DNA of 64,000 bases from Primula veris (GCA_963682055.1 OY821746.1:21952481-22016480), one strand, 5' to 3'. Numbered from the stretch's first letter, positions 44,526 to 56,778 are shown. Notes: a model not told the origin generated them from the letters alone. A program made the numbers and translations.

Positions 44526-46389
44526 TTACATAACAAAAGGTATGACAAAAAAACGGTGTTTCAATTTCATTTTTCCCCTTCGGGTAAATTCCACTGAGAA
44601 AACTTCCGTTATATAGAATATAGGAATGTGGAATTCCTTTCCACCTTTGTGTTCTTCACTTCTTTTCCTCCCAGGAATTATTTGGCTTGAATATAGATAA
44701 CCATTTTCCAAAGCAAGTCCACAAATGGGCAAAAGGGTTCTTCCCAGTATCATCAAAAACGACATTCTCTTCTAAGATTGACTCTGATTTTAAACCATAT
44801 GTTTTCATCCCTTTGTGCTCACGACACCTTCTTCTACCTCTTACAGGTGAATCTAGTACATGGGCCTAAGGGTATTCCGCAAGTCCGTCTAGGGTTTGAT
44901 CCACCGTTCTTTTTAATAAAACTTGTTGGGTCTTTTCTTGACTTCAAGGGGGGTTTGGCATCTTTGAAAGTAGTTTCATCAAATATTTTGATGACATCTT
45001 CATAGCGACTAGTGCCGTTGCTCTGAATATTACAAGGATAATCAATTTCGTCGAGTATGTCAGCTTTATATTTTATAGCTTCCGGCTTACTCACCTGGTT
45101 TAGGAAAGAAAAATAAAGACATTACAACCTTCTAACTACAGTCCTAAGCTTTTCGAATGCTTGGTGCTAATTTTTTTGCAAGAAACAGAATGAATTGTAA
45201 GTTTTTTCGATATTTGAAGCAACAAGAAACAAAATCATCCTTACACCAGGACAAAATAATTGCATCTCAAGCTAGTAGCAATTGGCACTTGGTAGCAATA
45301 GTTGTTAGCTTCCTACGAGATTGAGATATGACCTCTGACATTATCGCTTTGATGAACAATTTCTCAAGAAAGAAATACGAAAAAGACACCTTAAACCTTT
45401 AAACATACTAGTTAATGGATTCATACATGTACATGACAAGAATCTGAAGGAGAATATTCTGAGAAAATTGGCGGTATACTTTTGTGGCACACAAATATTA
45501 CCGTGAAGGTTGTGTATGGGCACATAGATACTACATCGTGATTGATTATTAATTTGTGAAAATATTTCTCTTCAGGAAAAAATGAAAATGAGTTTGGCAA
45601 GGAAATACAAGTTACTAAACTAGGAGGTTACTTGATGACTATAATTAAACAGGGACGGATCCAGGAATGTGAGGGGTATGTTATTGTATACTCCCTCTTC
45701 GTTCCTAATTAATTGTTCATTACGAAAATACGTACAATTTTGATCGGCCAATAACTTGTATCAAAATTGTCGGAATGAAAATTTTCAAAAATTAATCATA
45801 TCGTTCAAACATTAAATTATATGATTTAGTTTTGAAATTTTTCATTTCGACAATTTTGATACATGTTATAAGCCGGTTAAAATTGCACGTAATTTCGTAA
45901 AAAACAATTAATTATGAACGGAGAGAGTATGATCTTTTATGTATATTTTATGTATAGTATGAGAGGTAGAAATGCTAATCTTGAGATTTTAATCAATTTA
46001 CATAGAATACCCTCATTGACTATATTAAATATGTACTAAATGATTATTCTTCCGAGTTCCGACAACTACCAAACAGTTCCGGATCATAAAGGAAAAGTCA
46101 TGCTTACAAAGGCCAACCGATACATAATATTAACCTTCTCTTTCAATTGCATTTCTGCCAATAGCCGGTTTCCTTGTAGAATACGTGACACGTGCACGCC
46201 ATTTGAGCTTCCATGGAAACCTCTAGGCTTAATATTATCTGTTCGGCCGAGATAACTTGGAATTACCTGGTTTTCGTCAAACTTACTGGTAGTTTCAGAA
46301 GATGGTAAGCTAATGGCAATCTCATATAGGCATGCAGATGAAGAAAATGAAGGATTTTGCATCAAGTGTCTATATGCTTCCTCCTTAAT
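44526..46389 (-). pseudogene. EFFECTOR OF TRANSCRIPTION-like gene remnant (GIY-YIG plus ET zinc repeats)
   Basis: On the minus strand an exon at 46,389-46,108 encodes a GIY-YIG-like segment (CLYEIAISLPSSETTSKF ... VIPSYLGRTDNIK ... KEKVNIMYRLAF), with AG before it and GTAAGC after it. The next exon starts at 45,094 after CCAG and continues it (VSKPEAIKYKADILDEIDYP, NGTSRYEDVIKIFDE), as in plant ET proteins. Then comes a Cys/His ET repeat (CGIPLGPC ... VRGRRRCREHKG), split by a frame change near 44,862. After another frame change, a second repeat lacks two of its cysteines (CGLALENG ... PGRKRSEEHKG). In Arabidopsis, ET factors act in gibberellin response and DNA-methylation-linked regulation. 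The N-terminal part was not found. The frame changes and lost cysteines indicate a pseudogene. Family assignment rests on recalled motif patterns. Confidence 0.6.
45691..45927. mobile_element. Stowaway-like MITE in the ET-like intron
   Basis: The left end CTCCCTCTTCGTTCCTAATT and the inverted right end (CTCTCTCCGTTCATAATTAA) match the Stowaway TIR. TA flanks both sides. Length 237 bp, internally partly palindromic, no ORF. Confidence 0.8.
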
Positions 46390-47985
46390 CTTCAAGATAG
46401 ACACAATAATACATTTAATGAGCACCCGATACGTATAAAAGATATACAAACTTTTATCTGGTAACAACAATCATTCTTCATCGTTCTGAAGTTCAAACAC
46501 GTTACTTAATCAAAGTTTTATTTTCTTGAATTGGGGCTAATAAATCAGGCCTCGGCCTTGTTTTAAGTTGGTTAGAAAAACACTAGCAGAAATTTATTTC
46601 ATACGAAAATGCTGGTCCGAATCAATCAAAAGATCGGGACTAATTATTTTGCTTCAAGAATATGGGAAAGAACTATAATCCAGGTAAAATATATGATGCT
46701 GGACAAGCAAATCATAACAAATAGTATTTGTTTTAAAATTATTGATCCACATATTAACAGTGAGGGTACTAATATAGTCAGTCAAAACATTCGTGTTTGG
46801 CAGTATGCTTAAAATAAAAATTGCAGGACTAAACGGAAACATCATCACATTAACACATCTTGAAATTGTTTGGCAACATAAAAGGAAACATATTTTTATT
46901 TTTATCTAATCTAAGTCTAGCTTCTAAAGGTATCGTTAGAAATCTGATATATGTTATTGAAAATAATACTTTTCCAAATACTAGTACTCCTAATATATAC
47001 CTTTAGTTAGTAGATATATATTTATGGATTAGTTGAGAAAAAGATATTAAAAACCTAAAATCTAGGTAAATAAAAAGACTAATATTGAAATTAGTTGGTT
47101 CTCCGTGGAACGAACTCGTACTTTCGAGAATTATATTGCAATTGCACTCGTAGTGTAGCGAGGCCTTTTTATGTGTAAAAGCTACACATTTAAAGGGCAG
47201 TCAAATAGTAACCGATTTGTGGCTATGATGGACATTCATCAGTAGTCAAATAGAACAAACTCTACATGGTTTGATTTACGAAATTATGAAAAACAACTCG
47301 GTTCATTCTTTAAGACAAAATCAGGGATGCAATTGAATGTCGTGTTCAAAAACAACGCCGTGTTCTGCTCATCGAGTGATTCATAAACAATGTCGTGTTC
47401 TGCTCATCAAAGTCTTGATCCGCGTACGGTTTATTTATTAAGAATACAGGCCTGAAAAAATTAAAACAGGGCTCATGCAAAGGCTTAGACTAGTTAATTA
47501 TTTTAACATTTTTATTTAAGTTCTTACAAAATGTAATGCAAATAATGGATAACACTCTTTCCTTTAGATAATAAATCGTATAGTCTTTAAACTTCATTGG
47601 TTTATCTTCTAAATTCAAAATTGTTAATTGTATTATTGATTATATTAGTATATAATTTCATTATGTAAAATTTATTTTCACGAACGAAAAGATACTATAC
47701 GATCTTGAAAATACAATTAAGACTCGGCTCGTTAAACTTAACTATCCAAACAAGACGAGCCTAAACAAGCTTATTACAAATGAGACGAGTCTGGACAAAA
47801 TTTTAAGAATCGTTTAATTAAGTAGTCGAGCTTGAACACAGTCGGGCTCATATAGACCCTCAACAATATAGAAGCTTTGTAAGACTCTAAAACCACAAGG
47901 ACCATTATGCTATTAGCCCCTGATAATTGGATTTTACAGTAGAAGCCGCACTATTTTAAAAGGACATAATTGTAACTTTATAGAT
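46390..47985. other. Intergenic, with scattered repeat remnants
   Basis: No gene is supported. At ~47,095-47,170 GTTCTCCGTGGAACGAACTC resembles the 3' part of a gypsy LTR, without a partner. At ~47,715-47,860 repeated CTCG/GACGAGC words belong to a motif family also present at ~55,500-55,600 and 55,705-55,815. Confidence 0.35.
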
Positions 47986-47987
47986 CT

Positions 47988-48016
47988 TAGGGTTATGTTC
48001 CCTTGGTATATATATA
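47988..48016 (+). promoter_or_regulatory. Telo-box-like and TATA motifs upstream of the snoRNA candidate
   Basis: TAGGGTTA at 47,988-47,995 and TATATATATA at 48,007-48,016. Telo-boxes with TATA elements are common in plant snoRNA and ribosomal-protein promoters. Inference from context. Confidence 0.35.
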
Positions 48017-48137
48017 CTTTCCCATGGTTGTGTATTTGTTACTCTCCCTCTCTTCTCATCTGTTTTCTTGTAGTTTCTGCTTGCTCTTTATTTATTGTTT
48101 GTACAATATTTTTACTGAAATTTATAATAACATAAGA

Positions 48138-48223
48138 AGGCAGTGATGATTATTTATGTACCATCAAACTTTGAGGAGCTAATTCAGCCCTTTGATGCAA
48201 CTTTTATACTACTTTCTGAGCCT
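48138..48223 (+). ncRNA. Candidate box C/D snoRNA
   Basis: Box C (GTGATGA, 48,143-48,149) and box D (CTGA, 48,216-48,219) are enclosed by a 4-bp stem AGGC/GCCT. Between them are a D'-like CTAA (48,179-48,182) and a C'-like TGATGC (48,193-48,198), correctly ordered. Guide segments would lie before D (CTTTTATACTACTTT) and before D' (ATCAAACTTTGAGGAG). The target was not identified. Length (~86 nt) is normal for the class. Confidence 0.45.
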
Positions 48224-48229
48224 CACAGT

Positions 48230-48760
48230 TAATTGTTTTTTGTTGGCTTTCTTAGGCGTCTGATAATTGACAAGAAGGCAACATAATTAGAGTCTCTGTT
48301 ACACTTATAATAATAGTGCAATCAGTGCTGAATGTTGCCAATAATAATATATCTGGAACTGAGATACAAGCTTTGGTCGTTAATCTCTCGGCCTATGCAT
48401 TCAGATGTTCTACACACTCAGTTTATTGATTGTTTTAGGAAAAAAATAGCAAAAAAGAAAATTTTAGGATATAGTATTAAAGCAATAAGTAAAAAGGCTT
48501 ATACATATGTTTCCATATTCATATTTATTTGACGTGACAAGATTTCAAGTGATAATATTTAATGGACAATTTTATGTGTATCCAAAAGGATTGCAAGATG
48601 TTGTATCCAGTCATGTATCATTTTCTTACCTAGATTTGCAAAAGTTGTTATATCTAAATTGATGATATTTCAGTGACCATCTTGCAATTATATTTTTCTG
48701 GCAATTTTAAAGTGGCCATATCAGTTCTCCTGCTATGATACTGAAGTGTAGAGGAGGCTC
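48230..48760. other. Intergenic
   Basis: No gene is supported. A second RNA in 48,240-48,345 was considered because of short complementary segments but not accepted. Confidence 0.35.
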
Positions 48761-49320
48761 TTTTTCATTTTTGTAGCGTAATAACAAATTTTGTAGTGTA
48801 CAAAATTTCACTTAAATTAACCCGAAAAAAATGTTCAAATCTTGATACGGTCATTATATCATCTATGATAGTAAAAAAAACAAAAACACAAATGGTGAAC
48901 AAAGTTTCGTAGGATGCTGTAATGCTGCCCTTAAAACTGTCATTTATCTTTAAAAACATGGAACATCAGACAGAACAAGCAAGTCTAAAAGTTTTTATGT
49001 TAAACCCTTTTCTGATCCAATCATATTCTGACCTGCCATCAACAAGTAGTGTACTAACAAATTTTTCATTTTTGTAGTGTATAAATTTCACTTAAATTAA
49101 CACGAAAAAAATGTTCAAATCTCGACACACGGTCATTATATCATCTACGATTGTAAAAAAATCAAAAACACAAATGGTGAACAAAGTTTCCTAGGATGCT
49201 GCCCTTAAAACTGTCATTATCTTTAAAAACAGAACTGCAGACAGAACAAGCAAGTCTAAAAGTTTTTATGTTAAGCCCTTTTCTGATCCAATCATATTCT
49301 GACCTGCCATCAACAAGTAG
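48761..49320. repeat. Tandem duplication of ~275 bp
   Basis: Copies 48,761-49,049 and 49,062-49,320 share long near-identical stretches (TTTTTCATTTTTGTAG, ACACAAATGGTGAACAAAG, CCTGCCATCAACAAGTAG). On the minus strand part of each copy reads as a short open stretch (GRSEYDWIRKGLN), perhaps an exon relic; no family was recognised. Confidence 0.8.
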
Positions 49321-50888
49321 AGTTATGCGTGTGGTTTGTATATGTATTTTTATCGAACCAAATTTTAGTGAAACGTCGACAATTAATTAAATAACTGAAC
49401 AAATTATGTGGACAAGTGTGAGATTTTGCTGAAAAGCCATAGAATAGAAGAGGAGAAGTAATAGATAAACGTAATCAGTATATTAGTATAACTCTTTGCC
49501 TCATTTGTAACATCTGATTAGGTTTAATTGAACTTGTATGGAATGGAATGTTCATGTGAACGCTACTATCAGGCTTGATCAACGGGCCAAAATCGGGTCA
49601 CTATTCAATTTGGGATTAAAGGAATGTTGGGTCAATCACTCACTGTGAACTGATTTTAGAGGCTATTATGTGAACCCCCTTGTTTGAATTTAGTTCTAGT
49701 GACATTTATGTTCTTTTGATAGACAATTACTGTCGTTTTGTGGATAACCCATTTTGTGGATGCCATAATTTGAAGCATGATGGTGTTGCTAAGGTCTCAA
49801 CCAGTTGAATGACAATAAGTTGAATACACTGGTTTTAATGGTAATCAAGTTTTCCTTGATGTTTTGATTTGTTTTACTGACATTTTATTCAATAAAAATG
49901 ATGGGTATTCATTCAGTTCACTTCGTTGGCTTGTTTCATACTCCCTCCGTCTTAAATTATTATCCTTTGTTATAATTTGGTAGGTCTCTCAATAATTGGC
50001 AAAAAACAAATGTTTGTGTCATGCAAAACAAGTGTTCTCCATTGGAACTTGTTTTGTACTAAGATCAAATAATGGAGTTTAATTTCAAGATCCATCTACC
50101 ATATAAAATGCCCTCATACATCACTGCTAACCTAATAGAGCACAACCTAAAAAAATATAAGCGGTAGCAAAGCATTCATTTCAGCAATATATATAAAAAG
50201 GACATGTAAACAAATTAGAAAATTTTCATTTTTCTGTTTGATGTGGGGTGCTTTGACCCCCAATGGTCTACACAACTAGCTTTCCCCCGACCTCTTCAAT
50301 TGCTATACGTTTGGTTCTCCATGGAATGGTCTAAATTGAAATTACTATGAAGGAAGATTTTTACACGAAAAAATAACATGCTCTTGAATTGGTTTAGCAT
50401 CGTTCCTTGGTTTTCCTCTGACTCGAAATTAGTTTATGTCAGATAATTACTCTCCAGCTTTCGCAGTAGGATATTGATTACGGACACAACCTAATTCACA
50501 CTCGGTAAAAAAATTGTTACACAGGCTAAAAATTAAACTTAGAAAAACCAAATAAGAGTTTAGAATTGGCTTTCCACTTTGCGGGGGCTTTGAGTAAAAA
50601 GGAAGAGCAAGAAAAAGGACCAAAAATTACTTTTTTCCCATTTTTTCAGTGTCAAGGCAAGCATATATACCAGTCCTTAACTACGTGACTAAGTATTACT
50701 CCGTATAATATACTCCTATATAGTACATACACTGATACACACACATTCTCAGGCCATCTTAGATTTCTTGAAGTACACATTTTCAAGTGTATGAAGCTAC
50801 CACTGTGAAAGAATAATCTTTATTGCCACTTTATTAGTGTAATATAGTAGCTGTACCCTTGCTCCTTTTAGCTCATGTTTTTTCTGCC
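49321..50888. other. Intergenic upstream of the X8 gene
   Basis: No gene is supported. ACTCCCTCCGTCTTAAATTA at ~49,940 is one end of a Stowaway-like repeat; no matching end was found. Confidence 0.4.
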
Positions 50889-50896
50889 TATATAAA
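50889..50896 (+). promoter_or_regulatory. TATA box of the X8 gene
   Basis: TATATAAA lies 65 bases before the ATG at 50,954, a normal distance for a short plant leader. Confidence 0.6.
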
Positions 50897-50953
50897 CACT
50901 GACTCTTTTAATGTTTGAGTAAGATTCTCTCGAGTGCTGCAACTTTTCGAGCC

Positions 50954-53032
50954 ATGACAATGAGCAGAGCTCGAATGAATATTTTTGTTTCCGGTCTCCA
51001 ACTATGTGCCGTCGCCTTTTCTTTTGCTCCTTGCGGTAAGTTTTATAATTTAAAAGAAGGTACTAAATTTTGTAAATTCATATATAACCGGGTGTGTGAA
51101 CATGGCTTCAAGGGCCATTAAGTAAAACTAATATAAAATTTATAAGGATCTTGTGAGTTGTTCAACGTGGTGTAAAATGACGGTCACTCAATTTTGACGA
51201 TTTTTGGTTGTTCGCTAAAATGTAGTATGAGTAGACCACCTCAAAGTTCTTAAGAACCAAAGAAAATTAAGATTAAGGAGCTATTTCTTTATAGCAACAT
51301 CCGGTGCTAAACCTCTCGTAATGCGTGGCCACTTTAAGCCTTAATATAAAGTTTTTCCTTCTGTTTTTGCAAGAGTCTGCTTTCACGACTTGAATTCGTG
51401 ACTTCCATATCACATGACATCAACTTTACCTTACCCTTGCGATTTCATTTTGCCAAACTTATGTTACCCACTGTTATATCAATCTCTGTTTTGTAGATGC
51501 AAGAACGACACACTTATTAAGAGGCCATTCAACCAAAAAGATTGTAACATCAAAGCATTTGGATCTCTACAATGCACAAGTGGATGACATGCCTTCAAAC
51601 ACAGAATCATATGGTTTGGGTTCACCATTCACAATCCCACCATATGATGCTCTCCCTCCAATATCCTGGCCTGACCAAATTACACCTCCCTTATGTATCG
51701 ATTCTCCAACCATGCTACTTCCACCCCCTGCTGCCTCCGGAGGAAGTGGCAGCGGATACTTACCCCTCCCACCACCTTCCTCTTCTTCCAACCCGACACC
51801 GACACCAACAGTACCCCCTTTCCTAAACCCACCTCTGGGTTCAAGCGGACCCGTTACTGGCAGTCCGAGTGCTGGCTCAAACCCATCCAACCCGCCGTCA
51901 AATCCAGGCTAGTGTTTTAAAAAGCGTGCAATAGTGTTTAGCGAAAATAACTACCCAATAGCGCTATTTCAGGAATAAAGCGCAAAAAGCTCGAAAAAAC
52001 ATAAAAAAACACGACCGAAAGCGTAAAAGCGATTTTTTTTTTTTTATTTATAAAAATGACTGGGTCACAATTTATCCTTTTACGTAAATATACATAAATA
52101 AGAGTTATAATATCCTTATTTAGGATTATATATCTAACTAATAGCTCTTATCGTTTACTTTTAGTTTCCACTCTAGTATCCGTATAAGATTACGTATTTG
52201 CAAAATTAACAGACTTTGCATGTTGTTGTTTTTAAATTTGTAACTGTGCTAACATAATTAGCATCTGCATTATATGAAATACATCACAAAACGTTTTGTT
52301 CCTATGTTATTTGTGTTTTTAGCATAACTCTCGTAAAGACGCTACGCTAACATCAACGCTTTCAAAATATTGATCCAGGTACAGGCTCAAGCCCGTCGGA
52401 ACCCAACCCTCCCATTTTAACCCCAAACCCATCAATACCAAGTCCGCCTTACAATTACCAGCTGAATCCACCAACTATAGTCATCCCAAGGCCACCTTCA
52501 TATAACCAACCACCGTCCATATTTGTACCAAGTCCGCCTGTCTTTCAGCCTCCTGTGGTGTATCCTCCGCCAGCAGTGCCGCCACCACCCAGGGTGGTGC
52601 ATAATGGGCCACTTTGGTGTGTGGCTAAGCCCACAGTGCCGGATCCTATTATTCAAGAGGCTATGAACTATGCATGTGGATCGGGAGGTGACTGCGGATC
52701 AATTCAACCCCAAGGACTTTGCTTTCAGCCTGATACGCTATATGCACACTCTTCATACGCGTTCAATAGTTATTGGCAGAGAACCAAGGTCGCGGGTGGT
52801 ACGTGTGATTTTGGAGGGACCGCCATGCTTGTAACTGTAGATCCAAGTGAGTACTCAAATTCTCTTCTATATTTATAGGTCCATTCATAACTAATAAGAG
52901 TATGATAGTAGATGAACAGGCTACAGCAAGTCAGTAATGTACTCTATGCACTTGTGTGATTGTGATGAGTTTTAGACTGATTTTATTCGATTCTCTGCAG
53001 GCTACGATGGGTGTCACTTCGTCTTCGTTTGA
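50954..53032 (+). CDS. Secreted proline-rich X8 (CBM43) domain protein
   Basis: Exons 50,954-51,035, 51,497-51,907, 52,379-52,846 and 53,001-53,032 give 330 residues if 51,908-52,378 is removed as a GC-AG intron. The signal peptide is MTMSRARMNIFVSGLQLCAV onward. A long Pro/Ser/Gly region follows (LPLPPPSSSSNPTPTPTVPP, PSPPVFQPPVVYPPPAVPPP). The C-terminal X8 domain starts at LWCVAKPTVPDPIIQEAMNY and has the conserved cysteines (ACGSGGDC, GLCF, GTCDFGG, DGCHFVFV). X8 domains bind beta-1,3-glucan (callose), and plasmodesmal callose-binding proteins carry them. No GPI-anchor tail is visible after the domain, so a soluble wall protein is likely. Start chosen at the only ATG giving a signal peptide. 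Without removal of the insert the protein stops at 51,912, losing the X8 domain. Confidence 0.85.
51909..52372. mobile_element. hAT-like MITE inside the X8 coding sequence
   Basis: ATCCAGG occurs on both sides (51,902-51,908 and 52,373-52,379; 7 of an 8-bp hAT-type duplication). The ends are loosely inverted (CTAGTGTTTTAAAAAGCG against CAATATTTTGAAAGCG). The interior is AT-rich and non-coding with CGCTA and AGCG words near both ends. It interrupts a Gly codon of the proline-rich region. Confidence 0.7.
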
Positions 53033-54519
53033 TTTGCGAAACCAATATGTAGAGGAAAGGAATCGGAATGGAGAAAAGGCAACTAATATTGCTGGTCTAG
53101 TAAATTATATATAGCCGTCACATTTTAAGACCCATAACTTTTTTTTACAAACGAGTTTTGTACTAATTCAAATAAATACTGTCAGAAGGAACTGTCATTT
53201 TTTGGAATTAATTAAAGCTCTAGAGTTTCAAAAAATTGATGTTATCTTTCTTCTTTCTTCTTTCTTCTTCTTTAGTGAACTGATCAACTTTTTTTATTCA
53301 ATTATCCAAAAAAAAAAAACTTTGTTAATGAGAAATCGTTTCTCATTACCTTGTTGACTTACAAACTTTTATTCAGATTTACTATATAATAGAAATTTGT
53401 GACTGTAGATGAAAAGCTATATATAATCGTACTCATGGAAACATATATAAATATGTGTACCATTTAAATCACATGGGATAAAGACGCGACAAAAAGAATA
53501 ATATCGTAACAGCGATTAATAGAAGCAGATGAGAGAACAAATTTCGATAATCATCTGGTCATCACAAGAGTTGAAACCTGATAATATATTGGAAGAACGA
53601 GAACTACTCAACAAGACTGCAAGAGCGCAAAACCTATGAATATGTGGCTTGTTCACGTTGCAACTTTTAAGCTTAGCTTATTTGTTTTGTTTATAGAAAT
53701 TGTAGTCCGTTTTTGTTAATTAACAGCTTAAAACATATGTTGCATTTTGGTTAGGAAATAACGTCGTCTTATATCTGAAGTCTTAATTAACTCCGACATT
53801 CTAAGAATTGAGAACCATCGAACCTGCTGTAGATACGTTCATAAGTTATCATCATTTTTTATTTTTATTTTAAAGATTAAACGGACCAATATATTAGAAA
53901 GAGGCAACGCCTCCGTCCAAATGGGCAAGAACCATACAAAAACAAGCGAGCTAAAAAAAAGTGTGACTACACCAACAAATTTGAGTCTTAATCGCCAATT
54001 ATTAATTATGAATCTATCACTACAATAGTTAGAAAACTTCCCAAACTCTTTCATGTCATTGATAACATAGAATTCGACTAATTTAAACACATTTCCGTGA
54101 CTCATAACACGTGCCTTCATACACTCTCATAGTACGTTCCCTCCGAATCCAATAAACCGTTATGATAATTCAATGCTCAAAATTACTATCACTGTATCAT
54201 TTTATTTTGTTTTCTTTAAACGAAAATGTATAGTGCATATACATTTTATCTTATATACGCCGACATTATCCTCCTAATTAACGAGCCTTTGTAAATAAAT
54301 GGGAAATGCCCAATAACATTGCGTGCTTAATTTAATTAGTTAGAAACCATTCACAAAAAGGTGATGTAACGTTTTTTTTTAATAATAAAGTTGGTCTGAA
54401 ACCGGAATAAATTCTGTGATTTGGAAAATAAGATGCGGATCATAACAGTCCTTTAATAATTTGGATAGTTCTGACCAAATGTTGCTGTTTTTAAAATACT
54501 ATGGCGCTGTCTGCACATT
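53033..54519. other. X8 gene 3' flank and intergenic
   Basis: No supported gene. TTCCCTCCGAATCCAATAAA at ~54,136 resembles one end of a Stowaway-like repeat without its partner. Confidence 0.4.
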
Positions 54520-54785
54520 TGGGCTGAGTTCGGTCCGGTTCGGATCGGTTTTTAGCAAAATCGAAACCGAGCATATTTTTTCATTCAGTTTTCTTCGGTT
54601 TCGGTCGTTTTATTTTTTGGACCGAACCGGGTTTTTTCGGTCCAGTTTCGGTTTTTTTTGCTTTTTCGGTTATTTTCCGGTCTTTTTCGGTTCAGTTTTA
54701 TTGAAAACCGAAACCGACCCGAATTTTTTTCGATTTTTCGGTTCGGTTATCGGTCTGGTTCGATTTTTTCGGTTTTTCGCCCAAC
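54520..54785. repeat. Low-complexity CGGTTT/AACCG repeat
   Basis: Many variants of TCGGTTTCGG and TTTTTCGGTT in both orientations. An open frame through it gives only Phe/Ser/Arg repeats and is not a gene. Confidence 0.75.
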
Positions 54786-56085
54786 ACTAATGCACATCAT
54801 ATATGAAAATAACAGAAAAAAGAGAGACTAAGTATAATACAACTTTCTATAGTGTTTCCCGGATTCATATAGATTGTGAACAAATTGTTGAATGTTATGT
54901 ATTTCATACTTTAAACTATTAAAATACACTTTCCTAGTATCCAATCTATTCAATATTTGGGCTGCAAGTAATCTACTTAAAAATGGTAGTGTAGTGATTA
55001 TAGAACTCTGTGTTGCAAAAATCATAATATATAGGAGAAAAGAAGGAAGGATACACAATTAAAAGAAAATTAAACGAATGAAAACATTTATCTTTTGAAA
55101 CCAGTCATCACGTTCCATTATCTTTGTATAGCAATATCCTTCAAAGAGGGAAGATTGAAAATGACGGGCTGCTTCAGTTCCATTATCATTTTATAGCAAT
55201 ATCTTTCAAAGATGGAAGATTGAAGATTATGGGATTATTTAGCTAAATACCATTATTAGTGTGGTGAACGTCAAGATATATCGTGTCCGGACTATATACC
55301 CACTTCGGAGTACAAATGATGCAAAATTGGCGTGTTTATGCTACCATGAAGTACGTTGTATATTAGATTTTGTCCAATTCGAATGGAATTACATGTGTAT
55401 ATTCTTAATCACACTCATAGTGCAAACCACATTTATAGTCCCGTAACTCATAGTCACACAATCAAATAAGACTTTAGTTATGAGCCTAAAGAAACGAGTT
55501 CAAATTCGGCTCGTGACTTATCTGAAAAGCTCGTGCTTGTCGTCATTGTTAAGCTTTAATGCACCGAGTTAGGCTTGTTAAACTCGTCTCGTAAAATCTC
55601 ATAATAAATAATTATTTTTCATATTTAAAGTATATTTTTTTTTTTGAAAATTATATATATACATACATACTACACATATATATATATATATTAATTTAAT
55701 TAAATAAGCCCGAGCCCTTAACGAGTCGAACATGTGCTCAGACTTGACTTGTTTATTAAACAGGCCCTATATTTTTGTTCTAGGGTCGGTTTATTTATAA
55801 GTTAACGAACTTGAGTCACCCAAGCATTTACCGAGCCGAAAATGAGATTGTACATGAAAGCATAGATTAATTTATAACCTTTATCTGTGGAGTAATTTTT
55901 TGTTAGACCGGATGTACCTTAAAAAAATAAAATAAATAATAATAATAATAAATCACACCCAGTTAGCCACAGTTAAAGTAAAAAAAAAAAAAAAAAGTAA
56001 CACTAGATTTCTGCCCCACGTGCGCTGAGTTAAAAAGAAAAACAAAAGAGAGAGAGAATAAACCCGCACACAGGCTAAAACCCAT
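54786..56085. other. Intergenic upstream of IMPDH
   Basis: No supported gene. A duplicated ~45-base segment (CATTATCTTTGTATAGCAATAT / CATTATCATTTTATAGCAATAT) lies at ~55,115 and ~55,180. CTCG-rich words at 55,500-55,815 match the motif family at ~47,715. Confidence 0.4.
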
Positions 56086-56090
56086 TTTGT

Positions 56091-56136
56091 CAGTCTCTCT
56101 CTCTCTCTCTCTCTCTAATCTATTATTGACACACAG
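56091..56136 (+). promoter_or_regulatory. (CT)n leader and probable 5' UTR intron donor of IMPDH
   Basis: A (CT)n run at 56,091-56,117 is followed by CACACAG|GTTTAT (donor at 56,137). A matching acceptor (GCCGTAG) lies one base before the start codon at 56,779. A ~640-base leader intron is inferred, not shown. Confidence 0.45.
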
Positions 56137-56778
56137 GTTTATTATTTACTTATTCTCTTTCTTAATTTGTCTTCTCTTTTTTGCTAACTGTTGCTAAAGT
56201 ATATTTATTATAAATGGGTTTGATATATCATTTATATTTGCTATCGTATAATTCAATTGTTAACCGTTCCGGCACCTTTCTACACCTGAGTCATATTTTT
56301 TTGTGGGCGACTTTTTAACTTTATTCGATATTATTTTTAACTTGCGTAAAAAAATAATTTCAGAACAATTACAAAATCTTAACCATGTATGTTATAAGAA
56401 ACAAAGTTGTATCTTACGTTACACACAAAACAGACCATTAATTAACAAAGGTTCTTAACCTCATATTGAATTGTTATGAGGAAAAAACAACTTATTTCTG
56501 AAAAACAAATTAACATTTATTTCGCTTTTTTCTTGCGCTGTTCATGGATCGGCGTTTAAGCTGATAAGTTTATTTGGCTGATGCCAAAACCGAACCTGAT
56601 ACTCTTATAGGCTCATATATTATCTAATAAATAGTTTTTGTATGAAAAATTAGATTTTTTGATAAGTTTAAATGAAATTGTTTCAAATCCTTAAATATCA
56701 CAGTTTTCGAAGCATTCGAAGCAGGACACTTATTTAGTTAGGGACAGAGGGAAATACATATTTATCTGGGGCCGTAGG

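Noticed and set aside
46040..46255. Plus-strand 71-codon ORF
   Set aside because: Antisense shadow of the ET-like exon on the minus strand.
48240..48345. Second snoRNA (H/ACA-like) after the C/D candidate
   Set aside because: Some complementary segments exist, but no convincing two-hairpin layout with H and ACA boxes.
49940..49995. Stowaway MITE
   Set aside because: Only one TIR-like end (CTCCCTCCGTCTTAAATTA) is present; no inverted partner with a TA duplication was found.
54461..54790. 109-codon ORF rich in Phe, Arg and Gly
   Set aside because: Low-complexity CGGTTT repeats; no family and no splice context.
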